Source: a virus
IMG/VR virus record: IMGVR_UViG_3300023202_000247
Span: 62,001-126,000 of that record
Direction: 5' to 3' (one strand)
Length of the DNA: 64,000 nucleotides
Below are positions 46,993 to 55,146 of this stretch, one piece after another (position 1 is the first letter of the stretch; every line of letters begins with the position of its first letter). A model generated the notes under the pieces. It ran no database searches. It had not been told where the DNA came from and saw only the letters and a program-made list of their open reading frames with translations. Made by a program: the position numbers and the translations under genes.

Positions 46993-48588
46993 ATGAAAAA
47001 GAAACTACTTTACAGTATTCTTGGAATTGCAATTTTTCTGCTCTCTGCAAGACTCATCATCCCGTATGGAGCAAAACTATACGTTGAAGACAAGTATGGC
47101 GTAGAGATAAGCCACTGTAAATTTGATGGGCTGGCTAACCTAGAGTTCATCAACATAACTAGCAACAATATTAAACCCTTCAATGGTGCTCTTAAAAGGG
47201 TAAGTGTTGATTGGTTTCAAAAAACCATAAAGATTACGGGTGGTTATGTAAGATATAACTATGGAGATAAAAAGAGGGCGATTAGTAACAACAGCCATAA
47301 AAAATGGAATGTTGCTGTTTATGATTTAGATGTGTATATTGCTCATGATTTGGGCACCATTAGTTTGCAAGATGTCAATTATTACCATGGTGTTGTGTTT
47401 GCAGAGCGTGCATTCGGTAATTTGAATCGAATAAGATTCGACGCAACTGGTTTGAAATATATGGACGAAATTGTAGCTGTTGAATATGCTACGGTGTACC
47501 ATAATTATGATATACAACTACCAACGTTTAATCCTGGAAAAAAGATAAATATTACTAGGGTAAAGTTTTCCATACCCAATAAAAAGGGATACATTGGTAG
47601 CGCTGAGTACGGTCCGATTCAACTTGGCAAAGCCGAGATAAGTACAAGCAACAATCAGATAACGGCAGATATAAGTGAAATATCTATAAAGCATAATTGG
47701 TTTGGAAAAGAGCGTGTAAAGTTTAAGGACATTGCGCTCAAGTATATTGGTGATAACAAAATTCGTTTGTTTAATCACGGTGCATCTGCTACGATTGATT
47801 TGAACGAGTTATCAATCAAAGGTTCCGGGTCTTGTCTTGATTGGGTAGCTATGGCACCCAAAATTGATTTTACAAGAATCGAATCTTTAGATGATTTTTA
47901 TTTTATTGGCAACCTCTCATTTGAAGTTGGTATCAAACCACCGGTATTTAAACTTGAACAAAATTGTCAGTTTAAATGCTCGTCTCATTTGATTCGTTTT
48001 CTTTTTGCACCAGAGGGTTTTGCCTATGTGGCTTACAAGCCTGATGGTAAAAAGTATATTAGAATAACAAGTCCGTCGAGAAAAACCTGGATTCCTCTTG
48101 AATCTATCAGTCCACATGTGGTGCGTTCTGTTGTTGCTTTGGAAGACCCAGGATTCTATAGTCACAAGGGTATCATACCCAATGCTTTGAAGAATTCACT
48201 CATTGCAAATCTTCAGACGGGTAAGTTTAGCCGTGGTGGTAGTACGATTACTATGCAATTGGCTAAGAATCTTTGGGTTGGGCGTGATAAAACCATAACT
48301 AGAAAAATACATGAAGCCATGATGACCATGGCATTAGAATCATGTATGACAAAAGATAGAATATTGGAGTTTTATCTCAACGTTATAGAGTTTGGTCCAA
48401 AGATATACGGTATCGGCGCTGCATCACAATACTACTTCAATAAATCACCAGCGCTATTAGATGAAACTGAAAGTTTTTATCTAGCAATGATCCTTCCACG
48501 TCCCAACTCTTCCGCCCCGCCAAACCAGGGTGGATTAATTTACGCACGTAAGTTACGAGAAAGATTGAAGAAAAATGGCGGAATATAA
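46993..48588 (+). CDS. GT51 peptidoglycan glycosyltransferase (monofunctional)
   Basis: 531 residues. N-terminal signal-anchor (about 5-22), then about 340 residues of beta-rich unknown domain. The C-terminal GT51 domain shows VVRSVVALEDPGFYSHKGI (catalytic Glu), GKFSRGGSTITMQLAKNLW, MTKDRILEFYLNVIEFG and IYGIGAASQYYF. There is no penicillin-binding transpeptidase. GT51 polymerises lipid II into glycan strands outside the inner membrane. A phage-encoded synthase, rather than a hydrolase, is unusual and may keep the wall intact during a long infection or interfere with host wall synthesis. Confidence 0.88.
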   Translation: MKKKLLYSILGIAIFLLSARLIIPYGAKLYVEDKYGVEISHCKFDGLANLEFINITSNNIKPFNGALKRVSVDWFQKTIKITGGYVRYNYGDKKRAISNNSHKKWNVAVYDLDVYIAHDLGTISLQDVNYYHGVVFAERAFGNLNRIRFDATGLKYMDEIVAVEYATVYHNYDIQLPTFNPGKKINITRVKFSIPNKKGYIGSAEYGPIQLGKAEISTSNNQITADISEISIKHNWFGKERVKFKDIALKYIGDNKIRLFNHGASATIDLNELSIKGSGSCLDWVAMAPKIDFTRIESLDDFYFIGNLSFEVGIKPPVFKLEQNCQFKCSSHLIRFLFAPEGFAYVAYKPDGKKYIRITSPSRKTWIPLESISPHVVRSVVALEDPGFYSHKGIIPNALKNSLIANLQTGKFSRGGSTITMQLAKNLWVGRDKTITRKIHEAMMTMALESCMTKDRILEFYLNVIEFGPKIYGIGAASQYYFNKSPALLDETESFYLAMILPRPNSSAPPNQGGLIYARKLRERLKKNGGI

Positions 48589-49378
48589 CGTTGATTCACA
48601 TTTTTGGAAAGGTCGAACCCATAAGGTTTGTGAAGACTATGCTTTGTCATTTAGTATTCAATCTGAAGAAGTTGCAGTACCTTATATCATAGTATGTGAT
48701 GGATGTTCATCGAGCCCCAACACAGATGTTGGAGCAAGAGTTTTAGCCCATTCAGCGGCGAAACATATCAGCGACTTTGGGTTTGATGATAACTTTACCC
48801 GGCGTGTTATTTATGAGGCCGGGATGACAATTGAATCTTTGGGGCTTAGACAAGAATCACTTGATGCCACCCTGTTGATTGGAAAATATGAAGGTGGTAA
48901 GTTTAGCTGCGAAATCTTTGGAGATGGTGTTATTGCTTACAAAACACCAAATGAACTGGGTATTTATATTGTTGAGTATGAATCAAATGCGCCAGAGTAT
49001 CTAAGTTATAATTTAGATCAGACGAGATATGATGTTTATATGGATGCCACCGATGGTGAACGTAACATTGATAAGATTATTCTTACAGGAGATGATACTG
49101 TAGTACAAGCAGTTAAAGATATAGAAATTCCAGAAGATGCTACGATGCTTTCGTTGATGAGCGATGGTGTTTGCTCATTCATGAAGGCGGCCGACACCAG
49201 CACATATAAAAAAGATGTGCAGATGGCACCGGCGTTCATCATCAAACAATTGGTTGATTACAAGATGACTAATGGTGAGTTCGTTCATCGAAGAGTACGA
49301 GGCTTTGAAAAAGCCGCAAAGTCAAATCGATGGTATCATGATGATGATGTGTCAGTTGCAACGATTCATTTACGATGA
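48575..49378 (+). CDS. PP2C-type Ser/Thr protein phosphatase
   Basis: 267 residues. PPM/PP2C metal motifs in order: HKVCEDYA (11 region), IVCDGCSSS (motif II Asp), DATLLIG, FGDGVIAY, LMSDGVCSF and WYHDDDVSVATI (C-terminal Asp pair). It would dephosphorylate Ser/Thr in host or phage proteins. The gene overlaps GT51 and is followed by the wreck of a kinase-like gene, its usual partner in such modules. Confidence 0.85.
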   Translation: MAEYNVDSHFWKGRTHKVCEDYALSFSIQSEEVAVPYIIVCDGCSSSPNTDVGARVLAHSAAKHISDFGFDDNFTRRVIYEAGMTIESLGLRQESLDATLLIGKYEGGKFSCEIFGDGVIAYKTPNELGIYIVEYESNAPEYLSYNLDQTRYDVYMDATDGERNIDKIILTGDDTVVQAVKDIEIPEDATMLSLMSDGVCSFMKAADTSTYKKDVQMAPAFIIKQLVDYKMTNGEFVHRRVRGFEKAAKSNRWYHDDDVSVATIHLR

Positions 49379-50068
49379 AACTAGAAGTAAAAGGTAAAGG
49401 TCCGGTAACTCTAACCAAGGCCAACTTTGTTGGTCAGGGCGGCGAAGGACAAGTATATGCCAAGAGTGGCATTGCTTACAATGGAAATCTATTTGTAAAG
49501 AATGATGATAGTATCAACTATATAGATTTTACCGAGCTGCCAAAAAATCTAATGGTAAGTCAAAATCAGTAGCAAAAGTGTTGGGTTCAGCAGCATCAGT
49601 TTTTCGTGGCGTGGTGGTTCAGAACCTGCTAGACTCCTGTTATGTAAGCATGTTCCCCATGCCCAACAAGCACGTTCAAATTAGAATCAAAGAGTTGGAA
49701 GGTTACAAAGTAATTGATGGTAAATTCGACTCTGGGGTTTTGATGGTTCTGGCTGCGTCAAAACAAAAGAACAATATTATTTACGATAGATTTGTTTTTA
49801 GATTTGACGATAAGTATGAGAAATATGATATTAGAAAAGTCGATAATGTTGGATCAACACATATCAACTTTGTAGTTCTCGAGACACCGGCATTGTTGTT
49901 TGTCTCAATGAAAATGAAGAAGTTGAGGCATTTTCATCCAAGAAGAATGAGCCTAATATGAAAACAATTAGTGATGATGTTCTAAGTGGTGATATGATTT
50001 TGCACAAAGCTGCAAACAAACTTTACTTTTCACGTGACAATAAACTTTTCTCCATGAGTATGAAATGA
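49375..50068 (+). pseudogene. Decayed kinase/propeller-like partner of the PP2C gene
   Basis: ATG at 49375 overlaps the phosphatase stop. The first 65 codons contain a kinase glycine loop, FVGQGGEGQVYAKSGIAY, then stop at 49572 after an A6 run. A second frame (SKSVAKVLGSAASVFRG... to about 49885) and a third (GIVVCLNENEEVEAFSSKK, then through SRDNKLFSMSMK to TGA 50068) continue a beta-rich sequence. The catalytic kinase body (HRD, DFG) is absent. Two frameshifts plus an internal deletion indicate decay, or assembly indels on top of a deletion. Confidence 0.68.
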
Positions 50069-50322
50069 CTGAAAGATACGAAAAATTCGAGAACGATCTC
50101 AAAGCACAAATTGAAAAAATCAACAAAAATTACGATGAAGAAGTGAAAAATATTCATCGTGAATACGATGAAAAAATAATTGAAATCAATCAGAAATTTT
50201 TATCTGAAACAGAAAAGTTGAATAAAAAGTATGACCGTTCGACGTGGTGGATGCTCGGCACGATACTCATTCTAAACTTTATCGTCGCTATTACTATCAT
50301 TTTAATTTTAATTTTGAAATAA
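50065..50322 (+). CDS. Coiled-coil tail-anchored membrane protein
   Basis: 85 residues: an uninterrupted charged helix (FENDLKAQIEKINKNYDEEV...) for about 55 residues, then one transmembrane helix (WWMLGTILILNFIVAITIIL). Spanin- or tether-like topology; function unknown. Confidence 0.65.
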   Translation: MTERYEKFENDLKAQIEKINKNYDEEVKNIHREYDEKIIEINQKFLSETEKLNKKYDRSTWWMLGTILILNFIVAITIILILILK

Positions 50323-50564
50323 TGTCTGGTGACAAAATTGCGCTGATTAATTCGTGGCTCAAGTGGCGTCCACGAGGGTTGGTAATCATGCCGGCAAGAT
50401 CATATAATGGTGGATACTCTCATCCAAATGTCATTCGTTATGAGGGTGATAACCATTATGAAGCTGGTAAATCATTTACATATGATCTAAACAAAGAGCC
50501 AAATAAAAGCCTAATTGTTGCTTTGAAAAAAGCTTTTAACAGGTCAAGTGGTTCAGATGTCTAA
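50322..50564 (+). CDS. Hypothetical protein, 80 aa
   Basis: ATG at 50322 overlaps the previous TAA. Basic, with SWLKWRPRGLVIMPARSYNGGY. No domain recognised. It overlaps the ligase gene start by 8 nt. Confidence 0.58.
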   Translation: MSGDKIALINSWLKWRPRGLVIMPARSYNGGYSHPNVIRYEGDNHYEAGKSFTYDLNKEPNKSLIVALKKAFNRSSGSDV

Positions 50565-52416
50565 GATTAAAGAACTAGAAAAGAAAATCAATAAAGCGCG
50601 TCATGATTACTACAATCATCAACCAACAGTTGATGATGACGTTTTTGATGCTTGGGTTGATGAGCTAACCGAACTCGATCCAGATAACGAATCGGTAACA
50701 GCGATTGGTGCCGATATCGTTAGCAACTGGCCAGAGATGGTACATGATGTACCAATGGGTTCATTGAATAAAGTAAATGGACCAGATGCATTTGGCAAAT
50801 GGGCTGAAGATTGTGAGACCGTATCTGATATCTTTGGCACTGAAAAACTGGATGGCATCAGCATCAACACCATTTGGAAAGATGGTATTCTCGTTCATGC
50901 AGTTACCAGAGGTAATGGTAAAAAGGGTGAAGATATTCTACAAAACGTTCGCCGAATGGAAGGTGTTCCGAAAAAGCTGAAGAACTTTTCTGGTAATATT
51001 CGTGGAGAAATCATTCTTCGCAAAAGCAAATTTGAAAACGTTGCTGATCAATACTCCAACGTTCGTAACGCTGCTAGTGGCATTGCTCGTCGTTACGATG
51101 GCAAAGGGTCTGCCATTCTCACAGTGTTGTTCTATGAGATTGCTGATGAATCATTTGACACCGAACAAAAACAATTTGATCGTTTGAAAAGCCTCGGCTT
51201 GATGACACCGAACCATTGGCACTTCAACGATGTCGCTGCCGCCATTCAAAAGTGGCAAGACTATATGTCTTCGGAACGGGACAAACTTGATTATGATATT
51301 GACGGCTTGGTGTTACGAGTCAATGATATGAATGCTCAGTTTGCCTTGGGAGAGAAAAGTCATCGCCCCAAGGGAGCAATTGCATTTAAGTTTGATGCTC
51401 CAAAAGCTACATCGATTCTGAGAAAGATTACATGTCAAGTTGGCAACACTGGTGCTATTACTCCAGTTGCTGAGTTTGATGAGGTTACACTTGCTGGTGC
51501 TAAAATAACTCGTGCCAGTCTCTATAACTTCAAATATGTTGATGAGTTGAAAGTGGGGCCTGGTGCAGAAGTTCTCATCGTCCGAGCAAATGATGTGATT
51601 CCTCGTGTAGAGAAATGCATCAAACCTGGTCGAAAGTTTACTCCTCCCGATAAATGTCCAGAGTGTAGTTCACTCACCAAGTGGAATGGTGAGTACCTGA
51701 TGTGTACGAATGTTCTTAGTTGTCCTGCGCAAACCATTGGACGATTGAAGATTTGGATTCGTGAACAAAACATTTTGGAGTGGGGAGACAAAGTTCTCAA
51801 ACGTCTAATCGATGCTGAACTCGTTAGAGATGTTGGCGATCTTTACACCTTAACAGCGGATGACATTCAATCGTTAGAACGCATGGGTGAAAAGAGCGCA
51901 AAGAATCTCGTTGCCATCATGGACAAACATCGCAATCTTCCGCTCGAAAACTTCGTTGGCGGCCTTGGTATCAACGGTATTGGAACGTCCATGGTAAAGC
52001 TTGCAATTCGTGCAGGTTATGATACTTTGGATGCATTAAAACAAGCTAGCGTATCTGATTTTTCATCAATCGATGGATTCGGAGATATCAAGGCTGAGCA
52101 ATTTGTTGAAGGTTTGAGTAAAAACTCGAAACGTATGGACGCAATTCTTGCGGCCGGAGTGAAAATTGTTGCACGTCAGAAAGGTGTGCTAACGGGAAAG
52201 AGCTTTTGTTTTACTGGCAAAAGCGCCAAGCCTCGTGCTGAATTGCATAAGATTGTTGAAGGCGCTGGTGGCGATGTGAAAAAGAGCGTCGGCAGAGGGC
52301 TAAACTTTCTCGTATTGGCGGACCCATCTTCTGGTAGCAGTAAAGCTAAAGCCGCAAAGAAACTTGGAACCAAACTCATTTCCGAAGATGAGTTTTTGAA
52401 AATGGTAGGTATGTAA
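50557..52416 (+). CDS. ligA: NAD-dependent DNA ligase
   Basis: 619 residues, slightly shorter than E. coli LigA (671). Domains in order: Ia-like N-terminus with HDYYNHQP (NMN-binding), adenylation domain with TEKLDG (Lys97), NVRNAASG, DIDGLVLRVN, AIAFKF; OB fold; Cys4 zinc finger (CPEC...CTNVLSC); HhH repeats (MGEKSAKNLV, GINGIGTSMV, IDGFGDIKAEQ); C-terminal BRCT (GKSFCFTGKSAKPR...). It seals DNA nicks during replication. A phage carrying the NAD-type instead of the ATP-type enzyme is notable alongside other NAD-linked genes here. Confidence 0.95.
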   Translation: MSKIKELEKKINKARHDYYNHQPTVDDDVFDAWVDELTELDPDNESVTAIGADIVSNWPEMVHDVPMGSLNKVNGPDAFGKWAEDCETVSDIFGTEKLDGISINTIWKDGILVHAVTRGNGKKGEDILQNVRRMEGVPKKLKNFSGNIRGEIILRKSKFENVADQYSNVRNAASGIARRYDGKGSAILTVLFYEIADESFDTEQKQFDRLKSLGLMTPNHWHFNDVAAAIQKWQDYMSSERDKLDYDIDGLVLRVNDMNAQFALGEKSHRPKGAIAFKFDAPKATSILRKITCQVGNTGAITPVAEFDEVTLAGAKITRASLYNFKYVDELKVGPGAEVLIVRANDVIPRVEKCIKPGRKFTPPDKCPECSSLTKWNGEYLMCTNVLSCPAQTIGRLKIWIREQNILEWGDKVLKRLIDAELVRDVGDLYTLTADDIQSLERMGEKSAKNLVAIMDKHRNLPLENFVGGLGINGIGTSMVKLAIRAGYDTLDALKQASVSDFSSIDGFGDIKAEQFVEGLSKNSKRMDAILAAGVKIVARQKGVLTGKSFCFTGKSAKPRAELHKIVEGAGGDVKKSVGRGLNFLVLADPSSGSSKAKAAKKLGTKLISEDEFLKMVGM

Positions 52417-52709
52417 TGGACCAAAGTTTATTAAATAAATTTTACCAAAACAATCTAAGTAAAGATGATATTGTAAATATAGTAAGATATCATGTTAGAT
52501 CCGGAATTTTGTATTATATAGATAATCTCCTTTACAATTTGGATGTTGAAAAAGTTAATCCAACATTATTGTTAGAAATGATAACAACAATTAAAAGCGA
52601 ACATAATGTAAAGAATCTTGCAATGTGGACTTACTTCATTGATCAGGTAAAAGATAAACATCCAAGTATCAAGCAAAGGTTGCGCTGGGCTCTCGGCCAG
52701 TACCCTTGA
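52416..52709 (+). CDS. Hypothetical protein, 97 aa
   Basis: Helical, AT-rich gene (SLLNKFYQNNLSKDDIVNIV...), start overlapping the ligA stop. No motif recognised. Confidence 0.58.
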   Translation: MDQSLLNKFYQNNLSKDDIVNIVRYHVRSGILYYIDNLLYNLDVEKVNPTLLLEMITTIKSEHNVKNLAMWTYFIDQVKDKHPSIKQRLRWALGQYP

Positions 52710-52724
52710 GCATGTTCATGACAA

Positions 52725-53534
52725 ATGACTAAAAGTTTTTCTGAGCGTCAAAAAGAGTACGAAAGTGCTTACGACCAAACTATAATAAAAAGAATACCGG
52801 TTATCATCAGGGTAGATGGGAAAAACTTTTCTAAAGTAACGAGGAAATTATCACGTCCTTATTGTCATAAAATGATGCGCACCATGCAAGAAACCATGCT
52901 GTATGTTGCGCGTGATTTGGGCGGATGTGTTTTTGCCTATACTCAAAGTGATGAAATATCATTCGTTCTACGAAACGATCAAGAATTAGACACAGAGCCG
53001 TGGTTTGGCAACCGAACTCAAAAGCTGAGTTCTGTGGTTGCGTCGATGACTACTTATCATTTTAACAACTTGGTAAACAATAGTCTCGATCCTCCGCGAC
53101 TGTGCGGTATGCCCTGCTTTGATGCTCGAACATTCGGTGTGCCCGACTTCAATGAAACGATAAACAATCTATACTTCAGACAAACAGATTGTAGACGAAA
53201 TTCTATTGAGGGAGCTGCTAGAGCTGAGATTAGCAAAAAGGTTGGAAGTAAAACTGCTAGAAAAATGCTTCACAAGAAAAGCATTGATGAGCAGTTAGAT
53301 ATTCTATATGATATGTGTCACATAGATTATGACCAGCACTATCCTGTAGAGTATCGCCATGGATCTGCCGCTTATCGTGCACCATGTGTAACAGATGATG
53401 ACAGCCCCAATAGAACAAAATGGATCATAGATCGAAATCTATCGTTGATGAATAAACAACGAAAATTTCTTTTGACCATTTTAGAATATGGTCAAGATAT
53501 ATTCAGGCCAGAACGTGATATCTCTGAAAATTAA
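52725..53534 (+). CDS. Thg1-like 3'-5' RNA polymerase (tRNA-His guanylyltransferase family)
   Basis: 269 residues. VIIRVDGKNFSKVTR (Asp31) and AYTQSDEISFVL (Asp76-Glu77) are the metal-binding carboxylates of the Thg1 palm. HFNNLVNNS corresponds to the HINNLYN motif, and FDARTFGVP and QTDCRRNSI follow in the expected order. Thg1-like proteins add nucleotides to RNA 5' ends, repairing truncated tRNAs or adding G-1 to tRNA-His. This fits a tRNA maturation/repair set with the ligases and CCA enzyme. Confidence 0.9.
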   Translation: MTKSFSERQKEYESAYDQTIIKRIPVIIRVDGKNFSKVTRKLSRPYCHKMMRTMQETMLYVARDLGGCVFAYTQSDEISFVLRNDQELDTEPWFGNRTQKLSSVVASMTTYHFNNLVNNSLDPPRLCGMPCFDARTFGVPDFNETINNLYFRQTDCRRNSIEGAARAEISKKVGSKTARKMLHKKSIDEQLDILYDMCHIDYDQHYPVEYRHGSAAYRAPCVTDDDSPNRTKWIIDRNLSLMNKQRKFLLTILEYGQDIFRPERDISEN

Positions 53535-53892
53535 ACCTGATAAGTTCGATAGTGAGCTTACAGAAAAACAACTTGACGGCATTCAAAGCGTTTTGGAAAA
53601 CTCTTGTACCGGAAGGTTTTGTATAAGCAGATCCAAATTATATGAAAGTGTTAAAGATTTATTAGGCATTACTCTCGAAAAATATAGATTTGAGCGTGAA
53701 ATTACTAAAGCTATAAAGAATGGCAGCTTGAAAGGGTTTGAAACCAGACCCGGTAAGAGTGGTGGCATATGTAAAGCTGGTGTGTTTGACAAGTCTGAAC
53801 AGAAGCATCAGTGTAAGCAGTGTCAAAGATTCGAGCGCGAACTTCAATCGCTGCGAGAGAAGGTGCGGCTCTTAAGTGGACAGCACCCTTGA
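53515..53892 (+). CDS. Hypothetical protein with C-terminal coiled coil
   Basis: 125 residues from the GTG at 53515; the frame is also open from 53488 inside the Thg1-like gene. The N-terminal domain may be a small HTH (CTGRFCISRSKLYESVKDLL). Near the end CKQCQRFERELQSLREKVRLL forms a Cys pair and short coiled coil. Possible regulator; not certain. Confidence 0.52.
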   Translation: MISLKIKPDKFDSELTEKQLDGIQSVLENSCTGRFCISRSKLYESVKDLLGITLEKYRFEREITKAIKNGSLKGFETRPGKSGGICKAGVFDKSEQKHQCKQCQRFERELQSLREKVRLLSGQHP

Positions 53893-53916
53893 CAAAGTCA
53901 ACAGATGAGTTAAGTT
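53889..53916 (+). promoter_or_regulatory. Promoter, first of a tandem pair
   Basis: TTGACA at 53889-53894 and TTAAGTT at 53910-53916, spacer AAGTCAACAGATGAG. The next promoter has nearly the same spacer and -10, so the pair arose by duplication. Confidence 0.68.
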
Positions 53917-53960
53917 GTGGTGACTGGAGTTTACAGCTCCACTGGAATAAAAAAAGTCGC

Positions 53961-53988
53961 TTGACAAAACCAACAGATGAGTTAGATT
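53961..53988 (+). promoter_or_regulatory. Promoter, second of a tandem pair
   Basis: TTGACA at 53961-53966 and TTAGATT at 53982-53988, followed by TCTCAAATG at the gene start 54016. The 70 nt between the two promoters contain a TGGAG/CTCCA hairpin. Confidence 0.75.
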
Positions 53989-54015
53989 GTCTTGTATCAG
54001 CAAGGAATATCTCAA

Positions 54016-54516
54016 ATGAGTTACGATAAACAATGTTTACTAAACGACACTGACGAGGATGTATTCTTCGTCGATGATGAAGCCAAGATGCCTGTTTACT
54101 TGAAGGAAATTCGAGACGGGGAATACATTGGCAAGCTTCAGTTCAATGGCACATTGGATTTTGAAGACGGCCTAACGTTCATGATCTTCACTGCCGACAA
54201 GATGGAGGAGGAAATCCAGATTGGTCCGAGTGATCCGAGGCGTTCTTCTCCCCATCGTGATAAGACGATTGAATTGGATAGGAACAGGATTCTGATTCGA
54301 CTCGAACAAAAAGAAGATCGTGATGGAAACATCTATCATTTTGCAGAGGTTCAGTGTCCAATGGCTGTTCTTCATGCACGACGAGGATTGTTTTTCCAGA
54401 TAAACACCAACACTGATGAAATGTGGATCTCTCGGCTCCGAAACCGGATGCGCCGCTTTCACCGAAATTCCGTTGACAGGCAGCCCCATTCGCGCTACGA
54501 TGAGCAGCACGCATAA
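54016..54516 (+). CDS. Hypothetical acidic protein, 166 aa
   Basis: ATG at 54016, first gene behind the tandem promoters. Acidic with FFVDDEAKMPVYLKEIRDGE and ARRGLFFQINTNTDEMW. G+C content is above the neighbours'. Beta-rich, no known family. Confidence 0.65.
   Translation: MSYDKQCLLNDTDEDVFFVDDEAKMPVYLKEIRDGEYIGKLQFNGTLDFEDGLTFMIFTADKMEEEIQIGPSDPRRSSPHRDKTIELDRNRILIRLEQKEDRDGNIYHFAEVQCPMAVLHARRGLFFQINTNTDEMWISRLRNRMRRFHRNSVDRQPHSRYDEQHA
54473..54501 (+). promoter_or_regulatory. Host-type promoter inside the previous gene's end
   Basis: TTGACA at 54473-54478 and TACGAT at 54496-54501 with 17-bp spacing. It overlaps the 3' end of the preceding gene and would start just before the gene at 54527. 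Confidence 0.55.
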
Positions 54517-54526
54517 GGAAAATAAA

Positions 54527-54970
54527 ATGATGAATAAAAATGTACGCTACGGCTACTTTACGGTCGATACGCCCAAAGGCAAAGGATATGTTTGTGTTCG
54601 TTTGCAACGACTCAAGTGTTTCTCAGATACCGCACCTATAAATGCAGAGGCAACCTTTTCTTTTTGCTCTCCAATGGATGCGCCGAAAGAGCCGTCTGAG
54701 CTTGGAAAGAATTTCAAGCGAAAGGCTCGGGCCATTGCGGATTCTCGAGCTGAATCAAATCGTATCAACCAAAAGGTTGAAATTCAGTTCAACCCTTCAA
54801 TTTCGCAAAGTATTCTCTTTAGAGAAATCTTGAACAAGGCGACCCAGGTTGATTCCGAAAAGAAGGATAAAAACGGTCGTCACTACAAAGTTGCTCCAGA
54901 CTGGGTGCGTAATGCTATGAAACAAGAAAGGGTTTCATTTGGGTTGCCCACCTCTAAACCATCAAACTAA
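54527..54970 (+). CDS. Hypothetical protein, 147 aa
   Basis: Begins at the ATG at 54527 behind AAGGAAAATAAA. The frame is open 111 nt earlier but that part overlaps the previous gene and the promoter. Basic protein with VRYGYFTVDTPKGKGYVCVRL and KRKARAIADSRAESNRIN. No domain recognised. Confidence 0.65.
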   Translation: MMNKNVRYGYFTVDTPKGKGYVCVRLQRLKCFSDTAPINAEATFSFCSPMDAPKEPSELGKNFKRKARAIADSRAESNRINQKVEIQFNPSISQSILFREILNKATQVDSEKKDKNGRHYKVAPDWVRNAMKQERVSFGLPTSKPSN

Positions 54971-54989
54971 GATCATGAGCGTATTGTAA

Positions 54990-55069
54990 CAAAGGATGCT
55001 ACGTTTCTTAAAACTGTAGACTATCGCGAGATGCAATAAAGGATGCTGTGCTCCTAAAAGTCACAGACC
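54990..55069 (+). repeat. Two diverged copies of the GATGCTGTG repeat
   Basis: Copy one (54990-55021) reads AAAGGATGCTACGTTTCTTA plus AAACTGTAGAC. Both stem arms changed together (CTACG/TGTAG instead of CTGTG/CACAG), and in frame it encodes KDATFLKTVD. Copy two (55037-55069) is the standard form. The flanking frame reads HERIVTKDATFLKTVDYREM, again like a gene fragment. Confidence 0.65.
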
Positions 55070-55097
55070 CCCGTCACACGTTGACGCTCATGATTTG

Positions 55098-55126
55098 AAG
55101 GCCGGTGTCATCATGACACCGGCCTT
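55098..55126 (+). terminator. Terminator-like hairpin before rtcB
   Basis: AAGGCCGGTGTC (55098-55109) pairs perfectly with GACACCGGCCTT (55115-55126) around ATCAT. The T-tract is poor, so it may act as a transcript-end stabiliser or partial terminator. The rtcB ribosome site TTGAGGAGATTC follows. Confidence 0.65.
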
Positions 55127-55146
55127 CGCCTATTGAGGAGATTCAA

